A stretch of 39,778 nucleotides of DNA from Myxococcaceae bacterium (GTDB lineage: Bacteria; Myxococcota; Myxococcia; Myxococcales; Myxococcaceae), in the NCBI GenBank assembly GCA_019686135.1, contig JADGHL010000039.1:1-39778 (forward strand). Reading direction: 5' to 3'. This document shows positions 9,206 to 17,282 of this stretch, one piece after another. How positions within the stretch are numbered: the stretch's first letter is position 1; each line of letters starts with the position of its first letter. Below the pieces are notes generated by a model, which ran no database searches, was not told the origin of the DNA, and worked only from the letters and a program-made list of their open reading frames with translations. The position numbers were made by a program, and so were the translations under genes.

Positions 9206-9652
9206 CTAAGCCGGCTCGCTCCACATCGGCTTGAGGTCGAGCGGGAGCTGCGACGCCACGTCCTTCGCCTCGCCCTCGCTGATGTGGGCGCGCACGGTGA
9301 GGAAGACGTTGCGGATCATCGTCTCCGCGCGCTGTTCGTCGACGCCGAGCGCCCCGGCGACCGCGGAGACGAACTCGTCGCGGTGGATCTTCGCGACGGA
9401 GCGGCCCTGCAGCGGCTTGCGCGCCTCGGAGATGATCTCCTGCAGCTTGATCGGCAGCTGGGCGTTGAGGTCGCGGGCCTCTTCGCCGGTGAGGCGCTGC
9501 TCGAGCAGGGTGAGCACCACGCCCGCCGCGCGCACGGCCTCCTCCACGCTCCCGAAGGCGCCGGTCGACACCAGGTCGCGGACGAAGAAGACGAAGGTCT
9601 GGGCGGTTCGGGACTCGTGACGTTCGGGGTTCGATGACGAGGTGTTGTCCAT
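9206..9652 (-). CDS. DUF2267 domain protein
   Basis: A 148-aa soluble helical protein. I chose the ATG at 9652 because AAGGAGGA (9661-9668) sits 8 bases upstream; a longer frame from 9685 lacks such a site. The sequence matches the DUF2267 pattern: two tandem helical units, each with a conserved stretch (AAGVVLTLLEQRLTGEEARDL near the N-terminus and TMIRNVFLTVRAHISEGEAK near the C-terminus) followed by a QLP.....L segment. DUF2267 proteins are often found in stress-related or multidomain settings; no biochemical function is established to my knowledge. The gene is monocistronic, divergent from the FabH-like gene (184 bases apart). Confidence 0.88.
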   Translation of the reverse strand: MDNTSSSNPERHESRTAQTFVFFVRDLVSTGAFGSVEEAVRAAGVVLTLLEQRLTGEEARDLNAQLPIKLQEIISEARKPLQGRSVAKIHRDEFVSAVAGALGVDEQRAETMIRNVFLTVRAHISEGEAKDVASQLPLDLKPMWSEPA

Positions 9653-9836
9653 TGCGCGGCTCCTCCTTGCGTGTGAGGTGTGCATCGTGGAGCCGGTGAA
9701 CCACCGCCCTGAGTGGTGACCAGGCGGTCAGCACAATGGGCCCGCTCGTCCGCGCGCTCACCGGACCCACTGGACGCCGCGCGTCCACAAAGCGCATCCT
9801 GCGCGGCCCAAACGAACGCTTCCTGAGGAGAACACC

Positions 9837-10832
9837 ATGCCCCGCACCCGTTTCGTCTCTCTCGGCATCCACGTCCCGGATCGTGTCGTCACCAACCACG
9901 ATCTGACGAAGTGGATGGAGACGAGCGACGAGTGGATCCAGCAGCGCACCGGGATCAAGGAGCGCCACTGGGTGGAGGGGAACGTCGGCGCCAGCGATCT
10001 GGCGTTCGAGGCGGCGAAGAAGGCGCTCGCGAAGGCCGGCTGGGAGGCGAAGGACGTGGAGGCGATCGTCTACGCGACGCTGTCGCCGGACCACAACTTC
10101 CCCGGGGATGCCTGCTTCCTGCAGGCGAAGCTGGGCGTGCCGGGGATCGCCGCGCTCGACATTCGCAACCAGTGCTCCGGCTTCATCTACGGCCTCTCGG
10201 TGGCGGACGCGTGGATCCGCAGCGGACAGTTCAAGCGGGTGATGCTGGTCGGCGCGGAGGTGCACTCGACCGGGCTCGACATCAGCACCCGCGGGCGGGA
10301 TGTGTCGGTCATCTTCGGCGACGGCGCGGGCGTGGCGCTGCTCGAGGCCACCGAGGAGGAGGGCATGGGCGTGCTCTCCACGCACCTGCACGCGGACGGG
10401 CGCTACGCGAAGGACCTTTGGACCGAGGCGCCGGCCTCCTGCATGAACCCCCGCCTGACGCACCAGATGCTCGAGGAGGGGCGCCAGTACCCGAAGATGG
10501 ACGGGCAGAAGGTGTTCAAGAACGCGATCGTCCGGATGCCGGAGGTGGTCCGCGAGGCGCTCACGAAGAACAACCTCACCACGCGCGATCTGAAGGTGCT
10601 CATCCCGCACCAGGCGAACCTGCGAATCACCGAGATGGTGCAGCGCTCGCTGGAGCTGACCGACGAGCAGGTCTTCAACAACATCCAGAAGTACGGGAAC
10701 ACCACCGCGGCGTCGATCCCCATCTGCCTCGCCGAAGCGATCGAGGCGCGCAACGTCCAGCGCGGCGATCTCGTCGCCCTCGCGGCGTTCGGCGCGGGCT
10801 TCACGTGGGCGAGCGCCCTGATTCGCTGGTAG
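9837..10832 (+). CDS. Beta-ketoacyl-ACP synthase III (FabH-like)
   Basis: A 331-aa thiolase-fold condensing enzyme. The catalytic triad is complete: Cys113 (NQCSGF), His258 (LIPHQANLRI) and Asn288 (YGNTTAASIPI), in the order and approximate spacing of E. coli FabH (112/244/274). N-terminal features such as TSDEWIQQRTGIKERHW are also FabH-like. The family condenses an acyl-CoA or acyl-thioester with malonyl-ACP to start fatty acid or related synthesis. The ATG is preceded by GAGGAG at 9825-9830. No other fatty-acid gene is nearby, so this is probably an accessory paralogue rather than the housekeeping enzyme; substrate unknown. A uracil-DNA glycosylase gene follows after 2 bases, apparently co-transcribed. 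Confidence 0.92.
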   Translation: MPRTRFVSLGIHVPDRVVTNHDLTKWMETSDEWIQQRTGIKERHWVEGNVGASDLAFEAAKKALAKAGWEAKDVEAIVYATLSPDHNFPGDACFLQAKLGVPGIAALDIRNQCSGFIYGLSVADAWIRSGQFKRVMLVGAEVHSTGLDISTRGRDVSVIFGDGAGVALLEATEEEGMGVLSTHLHADGRYAKDLWTEAPASCMNPRLTHQMLEEGRQYPKMDGQKVFKNAIVRMPEVVREALTKNNLTTRDLKVLIPHQANLRITEMVQRSLELTDEQVFNNIQKYGNTTAASIPICLAEAIEARNVQRGDLVALAAFGAGFTWASALIRW

Positions 10833-10834
10833 GC

Positions 10835-11461
10835 GTGGGCTCGGTGGAGGGGCGGCTCCGGGAGGTCCATGCGGCGCTCGATGCGTGCCGGGCCTGTCCC
10901 GACATGATCGGCCCGGTGGTGCATGGACCGCCGGTGGTCAGCTCCATCTTCCTCGTCGGTCAAGCGCCGGGTCCACGCGAAGGGAGCTTCGGCCGGCCGT
11001 TCGCGTGGACCGCGGGCAAGACGTTGTTCCGCTGGTTCGAGAGCGCGTTCGGCGCCGACGAGGAGACGGTTCGCGCCCGCATCTACATGGCCGCGGTCGC
11101 GCGGTGCTTTCCGGGCAAGGCGAAGGGCGGCGGCGATCGGAAGCCGGATCCGGAGGAGATCGACCGCTGCCGCGCCTTCCTCGAGCGTGAGGTGCAGATC
11201 CTCCGCCCGAAGCTGCTGTTGCCGGTGGGCACGCTCGCCATCACTCAGGTCATGGGCGAAGCGACACCGCTCGCGGAGATCGTCGGACGGCAGCTCCGGC
11301 TGCGCTACCACGGCGTGGAGATGGACATGATCGCGCTCCCGCACCCGAGCGGCGCCTCCACGTGGCACCGCACGGAGCCGGGCCGGTCTCTGCTGGAGAA
11401 GGCGCTCCGCCTCATCGCGCGTCACCCGGAGATCCGGGCCACTTTCGGGACGGGCCGCTGA
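10835..11461 (+). CDS. Uracil-DNA glycosylase superfamily protein, family-4-like with Fe-S cysteines
   Basis: A 208-aa protein in which motif 1 reads GQAPGPREGSFGRPF and the C-terminal DNA-binding motif reads LPHPSGAS. Four cysteines at 18, 21, 91 and 112 match the [4Fe-4S] ligand pattern of family 4 (Cys-X2-Cys near the N-terminus plus two more about 70 and 90 residues on). The family removes uracil from DNA to begin base-excision repair. Family 4 usually has GEAPG in motif 1; here Gln replaces Glu, which could alter activity or specificity. The GTG start lies 2 bases after the FabH-like stop, so expression is probably coupled; GTG 10844 is a less likely alternative. Confidence 0.87.
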   Translation: MGSVEGRLREVHAALDACRACPDMIGPVVHGPPVVSSIFLVGQAPGPREGSFGRPFAWTAGKTLFRWFESAFGADEETVRARIYMAAVARCFPGKAKGGGDRKPDPEEIDRCRAFLEREVQILRPKLLLPVGTLAITQVMGEATPLAEIVGRQLRLRYHGVEMDMIALPHPSGASTWHRTEPGRSLLEKALRLIARHPEIRATFGTGR

Positions 11462-11481
11462 GCGCGGGTACAATCGCCCGC

Positions 11482-12367
11482 ATGCGCGCGCCGGTGTGCT
11501 TCGCCGCAGGGCTGTTCCTTGTCTCGTCCTCCGCGTTCGCGGTGGACGCGGAGCGCGCCCGCGAGGAACTGGAGCGCGAGCTCCGCGAGCTGGTCTCCAT
11601 CCCGGCGCCCCGCGTGGTGATGGAGTTCGAGGCGCTCGACGAGCCGAACCTCCGGCTGGAGTCGGCCGACTTCCTCCTCGACGGCCGCCCGATCGCGCCA
11701 CCCGGTGTCGACGTCCTCCATCAGCCCGCCGCCCCCTCCGAAGCCGAAGCTGGTCGCCGACGCCGCGCCCACGACTTCCGCCTTGGCCCCGCCGAAACCG
11801 GCCGAGCAGGAGCTTTCACACGTCGCCAGGCGGCGCTCACGCCACCACGACGCGACGGAAACCAAAAAGCCCACGCGTTCGTCCCGCTCGCGCCGCCCAT
11901 CGGTGTCCGCCTCGACGTCGTCTGCTTCCTCGAAGTCACCCGGCTCGGTGAAGCTCGCCCTGGCCGGCGGCGCGGACGATGAGCCGAAGGGGAGCGACGT
12001 GGACTCGACGTCCAAATCGGCTCCGGCGCAGAGCTCCATGATGCTCGCTCCCGCCGAAACCGCAGCCGATAGGTCGACGGTCGCCGCCGCGGCCGGTTCG
12101 GCGACGGAGTCGGAGACGGTTGCCGCCGCGTTCGTCGCTGGCCCTGCGCCGTCCGATGCGGAACGCGCGGCGCAGGCTGAACCGGGGACGCACGCGGTCG
12201 CCCCGAACGACCCTGGGACTCCGGCCGCCCGGGATGGCGACGCTGAGGCGGACGGCGCCGGTGCGATCGGTCAGCACTTCCTGTTCGCCGGCGGTGGGCT
12301 GGTGGTGCTGGCGCTCATCGTCGTGGTCGTGCGACGGCGTCGTCCGCTCTCGGTGCCTCACGACTGA
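11482..12367 (+). pseudogene. Signal-peptide / Pro-rich / C-terminal TM protein, interrupted by an apparent +1 frameshift
   Basis: The ATG at 11482 begins a signal peptide (MRAPVCFAAGLFLVSSSAFA) and a charged helix-to-strand domain up to ALDEPNLRLESADFLLDGRP. That frame then degrades into Arg-rich nonsense. A second frame, open to 12367, supplies a natural-looking Pro-rich stretch (PPPPPKPKLVADAAP), a long Ser/Ala/Thr-rich linker and a C-terminal TM anchor (LFAGGGLVVLALIVVVV, then RRRR). Removing one base from the C run at 11732-11736 joins both parts into one ~294-aa protein; the 886-base span is one base more than a multiple of three. The cause may be a real mutation, an assembly error or, less likely, programmed slippage. 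Function unknown; likely an envelope protein with one anchor. Confidence 0.7.
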
Positions 12368-12375
12368 GCGCGGCG

Positions 12376-12789
12376 TCAGACGCCAATGACCGTCACCGTC
12401 ACCCGCCGGCGATGGGGTTGGTGCCGGTGCTCCCAGACGTAGATCCCCTGCCAGGTGCCGAGCGCCAGCCGGCCCTCCCGCACCGGCACGTTCAGCGAGC
12501 TCGTCGTCAGGATGGTCCGTACGTGCGCGGACATGTCGTCCGGCCCCTCCGCGTCGTGCACGAACATCGGCGCGCCGTCCGGCACCAGCCGCGAGAAGAA
12601 CGTCTCCAGATCGCGCCGCACGTCGGGGTCTGCGTTCTCGCAGAGGATCAACGACGCGCTGGTGTGGTGCAGAAAGACGTTGCACAGGCCATCGGCCACT
12701 CCGCTCTCGGTGACGGCGCGCTGCACCTCGGCGGTGACGTCGGTGGTCCCGCGGCCCTGCGTCTGGACCTCGAACGTACCCTTCCCCAT
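12376..12789 (-). CDS. YjbQ-family protein (UPF0047 / secondary thiamine-phosphate synthase-like)
   Basis: A 137-aa protein with the full YjbQ signature: FLHHTSASLILCENAD, the DDMSAHVRTIL segment, and LGTWQGIYVWEHR followed by PHRRRVTVTVIG at the C-terminus. The family forms small trimeric beta proteins with conserved His/Glu residues; E. coli YjbQ has weak thiamine-phosphate synthase activity and its true role is unsettled. I chose ATG 12789 because it matches the family's usual length and AGGA lies 7 bases upstream; the frame runs further upstream without family similarity. It converges with the frameshifted gene (8 bases between stops) and diverges from the histidine kinase. Confidence 0.93.
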   Translation of the reverse strand: MGKGTFEVQTQGRGTTDVTAEVQRAVTESGVADGLCNVFLHHTSASLILCENADPDVRRDLETFFSRLVPDGAPMFVHDAEGPDDMSAHVRTILTTSSLNVPVREGRLALGTWQGIYVWEHRHQPHRRRVTVTVIGV

Positions 12790-12935
12790 GCCCTCATCCT
12801 GAAGCCTCTGGTCCCCTGACGGGAGGACGATCTCCCTCCCCGCCGATCGATGCGCATTGTCCAGGCAGGAGGCGTGCGACGGCTGACACCCGCTACCTGC
12901 GATCGAGGAGGTTCTGGACCCGCTCGGTTGGAGCC

Positions 12936-14918
12936 GTGGTCTTTGTCCTCGTCTACGTTCTGCTCGGCGATCTGGGCTATCGCGTGTCGTACACACCGAC
13001 CGGTGTGCTCGCGGCGTGGTGGGCACCCAGCGGGCTTGCGCTCGCGGCCTTTCTGCGCACCCACCGCACGACCTGGCCGTGGATCATCGTCTCGGTGCTC
13101 GTCGCTGCGACCGTGGTCGACCTGCAGCAGGCGATCTCGCCGGTCCAGGTGGTCTACCGGACGGTCGCCGACTGCGTCGAGCCGCTGGTCGCCGCGTCCC
13201 TCCTCCGCAGCCGCTACGCCCGCATCCGGACGTTCAGCACGGTCCGTGAGGTCCTCGGCTTCTCGGTGATTGGCGGCCTGATGGGCCCCTTCGCGGGGAC
13301 CTGCATCGCCGCGGCCGGCCGCCTGCTCACGATGCACGAGCCGCTCGGCAGGGTAGGCGCCTTCGCCGTGGTGTGGTTCGGGAGCGCCAGCCTCGGGGTG
13401 ATGCTGTTTGCGCCCGCGTTGCTCACGCTTCGCATCCGCCGCGCCCGCATCACGCCGCTCCGGTACGGGGAGATCGCGCTCCTCGGCGCGGCGACGGTGC
13501 TGCTGTCGCTTCTGGCGCGCATGACTGGAACCTCCGGCGGGATCGCGCTGGTGCTGGGGTTTGCGGCCTTCCCGGCGCTCACCTGGGCCGCGGTCCGCTT
13601 CGGCGTCTCCGGCGCGGCGCGGACCTCCGCGGCGCTCTCGCTGTTGTCGGTGTGGGCGATGCTGGCTGCGGGCACCCAGGCCGGGCCGTGGCGGCTGGTG
13701 GCGATCCAGAGCACCTACGCGCTGGCGGCGTTCACCGCGCTCACCCTCGCCGCGCTCACCTCGGAGACGAGGAGGCTGCGCGCGCAGGCCGAGGCCCAGG
13801 CGCTCCGCGCGGAGGAGACGCTCGCGCTCCTGGACGGGGCGATCCGCAGCGCGCCGTTCGCGTTCGCCTTCTTCGACCGCGGGCTGCGCCTCACCCGGTT
13901 CAACGATGTCTTCGCCTCGCTTGCGAAGGGCCCCGGCGCGGTGGTGATCGGCGGGCCGATTGAGGCCGTGTCGGCGGGGGCGGGACGGCAGCTCGAACCG
14001 TTATTGCGCTCGGCGCTCACCGCCGGCGAGCCGATGGTGAGCCAGGACATCGAGCTGACCGAGGGCGCGCGCCGCCACTGGCTCTGTTCGGCGTTCCCGG
14101 TGCGCGTCTCGGGCCGCGAGCCGGCCGGCGTGGGCCTGTTGATGGTGGACATCTCCGAACGCATCGCCGCCGAGCGCGAACGGGTGGTGCTCTACCAGCA
14201 GGCGGAGGAGGCGATCCGCGCGCGGGACAGCCTTTTGTCCATCGCCTCGCACGAGCTAAAGACGCCGCTCACGCCGCTCGCGGCGCGGCTGTACATGATC
14301 CGCAAGAAGATCGTCGAAGGGCAGCCGGTGTCGCCGGAGGCGATCGACAAGACGCTCAAGAGCGTCCGCCAGCTCACCGACCTCATCAACGATCTGCTCG
14401 ACGCGTCGCGGATCGCCCACGGCGGGCTCACCATCCGCGGCGAGCCGCTTCTGCTCAACGACCTGGTCCGCGCGTCGGTGGACGCCTACCGCGACGCGAG
14501 CCCGGCACACTTCCTCGAGCTGGAGGTGCCGGACGTGCCCATCTGGGTGAAGGGCGACGCGCAGCGGCTGACCCAGGTCTTCACCAACCTGCTCGACAAC
14601 GCCATCAAGTACAGCCCGGACGGCGGCACGGTCCGGGTGCGGGTGAAGATCCTCGGCAAGGAGGCGGAGATCACCGTCACCGATGAGGGCATCGGCATCC
14701 CCGAGGCGTACCGGCGCCGGCTGTTCGAACGCTTCTTCCGCGCGCCCAACGCCACGCTCTCCTACGGCGGGCTGGGCCTGGGCCTGTACATCACCCGCGA
14801 CATCATCGACCGCCACGGGGGACGCATCTGGGCGGGGAGCGGACCCGGAAGAGGGACGACCTTCCACGTCATTCTTCCGCTGCTCGCGCCCGCCGAGATG
14901 GTGGAGGCGCTGCACTGA
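12936..14918 (+). CDS. MASE1-PAS sensor histidine kinase
   Basis: About 660 aa. Residues ~1-270 form an integral-membrane MASE1-type sensor (TPTGVLAAWWAPSGLALAAFL, then several hydrophobic helices). A PAS-like domain follows at ~285-395 (LLDGAIRSAPFAFAFFDRGLR). The HisKA domain contains SHELKTPLTPL with phospho-acceptor His439, and the HATPase has NLLDNAIKYSPDGG, DEGIGIPE and GGLGLGLYIT. It should therefore be an active autokinase. MASE1 usually senses an unknown small signal in the membrane. No response regulator gene is adjacent, so it is an orphan kinase. The start is uncertain: GTG 12936 is the first usable codon in this frame, but its ribosome-binding site is poor and GAGGAGG at 12905-12911 is too distant. 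Confidence 0.88.
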   Translation: MVFVLVYVLLGDLGYRVSYTPTGVLAAWWAPSGLALAAFLRTHRTTWPWIIVSVLVAATVVDLQQAISPVQVVYRTVADCVEPLVAASLLRSRYARIRTFSTVREVLGFSVIGGLMGPFAGTCIAAAGRLLTMHEPLGRVGAFAVVWFGSASLGVMLFAPALLTLRIRRARITPLRYGEIALLGAATVLLSLLARMTGTSGGIALVLGFAAFPALTWAAVRFGVSGAARTSAALSLLSVWAMLAAGTQAGPWRLVAIQSTYALAAFTALTLAALTSETRRLRAQAEAQALRAEETLALLDGAIRSAPFAFAFFDRGLRLTRFNDVFASLAKGPGAVVIGGPIEAVSAGAGRQLEPLLRSALTAGEPMVSQDIELTEGARRHWLCSAFPVRVSGREPAGVGLLMVDISERIAAERERVVLYQQAEEAIRARDSLLSIASHELKTPLTPLAARLYMIRKKIVEGQPVSPEAIDKTLKSVRQLTDLINDLLDASRIAHGGLTIRGEPLLLNDLVRASVDAYRDASPAHFLELEVPDVPIWVKGDAQRLTQVFTNLLDNAIKYSPDGGTVRVRVKILGKEAEITVTDEGIGIPEAYRRRLFERFFRAPNATLSYGGLGLGLYITRDIIDRHGGRIWAGSGPGRGTTFHVILPLLAPAEMVEALH

Positions 14919-14966
14919 CCGCTTTGGACGTGGGGGAGGGAACGCCGGAACGGGGACACCACACGA

Positions 14967-14993
14967 CGCCGCGGGACCGGCCTTCCCGCGGCG
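14967..14993. terminator. Perfect 10-bp inverted repeat between convergent genes
   Basis: The arms CGCCGCGGGA (14967-14976) and TCCCGCGGCG (14984-14993) pair perfectly around a 7-base loop. It sits in the gap between the histidine kinase stop (14918) and the convergent Cys-rich gene stop (15014). No T tract follows on either strand, so it may act as a bidirectional, Rho-assisted or weak terminator or as an RNA 3' stabilizer. Confidence 0.6.
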
Positions 14994-15013
14994 CCCTCAA
15001 CCGTCGCCGGGGG

Positions 15014-15241
15014 CTACACCCAGTCTTCGCGGATGCGACGGTGCGCGAACTTCTCGGCGGTGGGCTTCTGGCTCTGCTCCGTGGCCAGCAGCGGGCAACG
15101 CGCGCACGTCCAGCTCCGCCAGTTCTTCTTCACCGCCACGTCGAGGCAGGTCTCGTAGCAGGCGCAGAAGACGTTCCGCACTTCTTCAACGGGCTGACCG
15201 CGGTCGTTGAGCTTCGACTCCGATGGAACCGGCAGCATCAT
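15014..15241 (-). CDS. Small Cys-rich protein, probable metal-binding
   Basis: A 75-aa hypothetical protein. Cysteines cluster as FCACYETC (Cys26, 28, 32) and WTCARCPLL (Cys46, 49), which suggests a zinc or iron-sulfur site. No export signal is visible. The start is well placed: ATGATG, with GGAGAAGG about 9 bases upstream. I do not recognise a named family. It stands alone, convergent with the histidine kinase and divergent from the quinone oxidoreductase. The aromatic, Lys-rich stretch VAVKKNWRSW argues that this is a real protein rather than a GC-driven open frame. Confidence 0.75.
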   Translation of the reverse strand: MMLPVPSESKLNDRGQPVEEVRNVFCACYETCLDVAVKKNWRSWTCARCPLLATEQSQKPTAEKFAHRRIREDWV

Positions 15242-15462
15242 ACGGTGGCACCTTCTCCAGTCATTCCCCCCCGCGAGCTATCTCAACAGCAGGCAGATTG
15301 GGTCAATTCCGAGCATTCGGTCGACAGCAGGCCTACATCTGTTCGCTCTAATTGGAGCCATCACCGCACACTGTCGCCTTCCGGACGCGCGCCGGCATTG
15401 CGCCGGACACTCATGCATCCGAACGATTGCCCGCTCGACGGGCCTGTTTCAGGAGTTCCCGG

Positions 15463-16434
15463 ATGACGCACGCGATCCGAATCCATCAAATCGGCGGCCC
15501 CGAGGTGATGCGCTGGGAGCCGATCGACGTCGGGCCTCCGGGCCCGGGCCAGGCGCGCATCCGCCACCACGCCGTGGGGGTGAACTTCGTCGACATCTAC
15601 CAGCGCTCCGGGCTGTACCCGCTGGAGCTGCCCACGGTGCTCGGGCAGGAGGGCGCGGGCGAGGTGGTTGCGGTCGGGCCGGGGGTGACGGAGGTCCAGC
15701 CCGGCGATCGCGTCGCCTACGCGGGGCCCACCGGCGCCTACGCACAGGAGCGGCTGATCCAGGCGGACCGTCTGGTGAAGCTGCCGGACGACATCTCCTA
15801 CGAGACCGCCGCGGCGATGATGCTCAAGGGGATGACGGCGAGCTATCTGCTGCGCCACACCCACCGCGTCCAGCCGGGCGAGACCATCGTCTTCCACGCC
15901 GCGGCCGGAGGTGTGGGGTTGATCGCCGTGCAGTGGGCCAAAGCGCTCGGGGCGGTGGTGATCGGCACGGTGGGCTCGCGCGAGAAGGCGGAGCTGGCCC
16001 GGCGCGCAGGCGCGGACCACGTGGTCATCACCCGCGAGGAGAAGCTCTCCGAACGGGTGAAGGACATCACCTCCGGACGCGGGGTGCCGGTGGTCTACGA
16101 CTCGGTGGGCGCCGCCACCTTCGACGAGTCGCTGGCGTCGCTGGAGGCGCGCGGCCTTCTGGTCAGCTTCGGGCAGGCGTCCGGGAAGGTGCCGCCGTTC
16201 GACATCACCGTCCTCGGCGGAGCGCGGTCGCTGTACCTGACGCGTCCCTCGCTTCACGCGTACACGCGGACCCGCGCGGAGCTGGAGGACAACGCCCGGG
16301 CGCTGTTCGACGTCGTGCGGAGCGGGAAGGTGAAGATCGAAATCCACCAGCGCTACAGGCTCGAGGACGCGGCCCAGGCCCACCGCGATCTGGCGGCCCG
16401 GAAGACCACCGGTTCGACGGTGCTCACGGTGTGA
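15463..16434 (+). CDS. NADPH:quinone oxidoreductase (zinc-independent MDR family)
   Basis: A 323-aa medium-chain dehydrogenase/reductase. The N-terminal GroES-like domain has VNFVDIYQRSGLYPLELP and LGQEGAGEV. The Rossmann domain has AAAGGVGLIAVQWAKALGA, as in quinone oxidoreductases (QorA type). The zinc-ligand cysteines of alcohol dehydrogenases are absent. The family reduces quinones or enones with NADPH in the cytosol. The ATG has AGGAG (15451-15455) 7 bases upstream. It converges on the next gene with 4 bases between stops. Exact substrate cannot be told from sequence. Confidence 0.93.
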   Translation: MTHAIRIHQIGGPEVMRWEPIDVGPPGPGQARIRHHAVGVNFVDIYQRSGLYPLELPTVLGQEGAGEVVAVGPGVTEVQPGDRVAYAGPTGAYAQERLIQADRLVKLPDDISYETAAAMMLKGMTASYLLRHTHRVQPGETIVFHAAAGGVGLIAVQWAKALGAVVIGTVGSREKAELARRAGADHVVITREEKLSERVKDITSGRGVPVVYDSVGAATFDESLASLEARGLLVSFGQASGKVPPFDITVLGGARSLYLTRPSLHAYTRTRAELEDNARALFDVVRSGKVKIEIHQRYRLEDAAQAHRDLAARKTTGSTVLTV

Positions 16435-16438
16435 GCGC

Positions 16439-16768
16439 CTACGCCGAACGGAGCTGGAGCTGCGGCTCCTGGCGCAACAGGCGGAAGGCGATCGCGTTCT
16501 CCTCCACCATCTCCGCGTCCACACGGATCGTCGGCGGCAGGCAGCAGGTGATCGCCCCGAGCGTGCTGGAGGCGTCCATCCCCTTCTCTAGCGTCACCAC
16601 CACCTTCTCCTGGGCGTCCAGCTCCAGGGTCAGCCGCGCCGGGCGATCGCGGTTGCCGGCCGCGTTGCCGCGGATCACCAGACGGTCTCCCCAGCGCCAG
16701 ATCTTCTGACCGCGATCGCTGGAGCGCGCGACGACCTTCACCTTGTTCGTGAGAGCTGAGGTTTCCAT
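16439..16768 (-). CDS. Unrecognised 109-aa protein divergent from the AdoMetDC operon
   Basis: The ATG at 16768 begins METSALTNKVKVVARSSDRG and the protein ends in QPQLQLRSA. It is soluble, mixed alpha/beta in appearance, with no signal peptide and a Cys pair (AITCCLPP). Phrases such as RLTLELDAQEKVVVTLEKG look like genuine beta strands. I do not recognise a family. It shares a 157-base divergent intergenic region with the AdoMetDC gene, so it may be co-regulated with or regulate that operon, but nothing in it resembles a DNA-binding domain. The frame runs further upstream without a better start. Confidence 0.65.
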   Translation of the reverse strand: METSALTNKVKVVARSSDRGQKIWRWGDRLVIRGNAAGNRDRPARLTLELDAQEKVVVTLEKGMDASSTLGAITCCLPPTIRVDAEMVEENAIAFRLLRQEPQLQLRSA

Positions 16769-16822
16769 GGCTCCCACACAGGAGCACCTTTCGAGCCAGC
16801 GCGAAGTCCGCGAAACAACTTG

Positions 16823-16842
16823 ACCGGATGGTGAAATCCGGT
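16823..16842. promoter_or_regulatory. 7-bp inverted repeat, candidate operator in divergent promoter region
   Basis: The arms ACCGGAT (16823-16829) and ATCCGGT (16836-16842) are perfect inverted repeats separated by 6 bases. They lie between the divergent 109-aa gene and the AdoMetDC operon. The spacing would suit a dimeric regulator or a small RNA hairpin. A TTGACC at 16820-16825 overlaps the left arm, but I see no good -10 element at the right distance. Confidence 0.35.
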
Positions 16843-16925
16843 GAGCACCCGAGGAGACACTGACACCGCGCAGAGACGCGCCGTGGTAGAACGTCCGCCA
16901 CCCAACGGAGCGGAGGACCGCGGCG

Positions 16926-17282
16926 CTGACCACCGGGCAGGAATGGCTGATCGACGCGACCGGATGCGATCCCGCCCGGCTGCGTGACGAGCATGCGCTC
17001 CGGGCGCTGTTCGAGGTGTTGATCGCTCGCCTGGAGCTCAGGGTGGTGGGTTCGCCGCAGTGGCACCGCTTCCCGGGGCCGGGCGGCGTGACCGGGCTGG
17101 CGCTGCTCTCCGAATCGCACCTGACCATCCACACCTTCCCCGAGCTCGGGTTCGCGGCGCTCAACCTCTATACCTGCCGCGACCGCGCGCAGCCGGACTG
17201 GGAGTCGCTGGTGAAGGAGCTCCTCGGGGCCAAGGAGATCTCCATCCGCGAGCTCCGCCGTGGCACGGGAGGCTCGAAGTGA
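16926..17282 (+). CDS. speD: S-adenosylmethionine decarboxylase proenzyme, probable CTG start
   Basis: The enzyme self-cleaves to give a pyruvoyl group and decarboxylates AdoMet, producing the aminopropyl donor for polyamine synthesis. The core motif SESHLTIHTFPELGF is present, with LYTC downstream. No ATG, GTG or TTG lies in frame upstream of the domain; the stop at 16887 closes the frame, and the first later GTG (17016) would delete the N-terminal strand. CTG 16926, with GGAGG at 16912-16916, gives 118 aa and places the key residues at Ser64, His69 and Cys84, each one more than Ser63/His68/Cys83 of Thermotoga maritima AdoMetDC. This strongly supports a start at or near here. Its stop overlaps the next gene (GTGA). 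It heads a six-gene operon. Confidence 0.88.
   Translation: MTTGQEWLIDATGCDPARLRDEHALRALFEVLIARLELRVVGSPQWHRFPGPGGVTGLALLSESHLTIHTFPELGFAALNLYTCRDRAQPDWESLVKELLGAKEISIRELRRGTGGSK

Noticed and set aside
9653-9685. A longer N-terminus for the DUF2267 protein
   Set aside because: The upstream ATG lacks a ribosome site, whereas AAGGAGGA is ideally placed for ATG 9652.
9700-9736. ACCGCC/GGCGGT inverted repeat upstream of the FabH-like gene
   Set aside because: Only six pairs with a long loop in GC-rich DNA, which is expected by chance.
12850-13269. Plus-strand frame starting at ATG 12850 as an alternative to the histidine kinase start
   Set aside because: It is in a different frame and yields Ser/Arg-rich shadow sequence once the MASE1 region begins.
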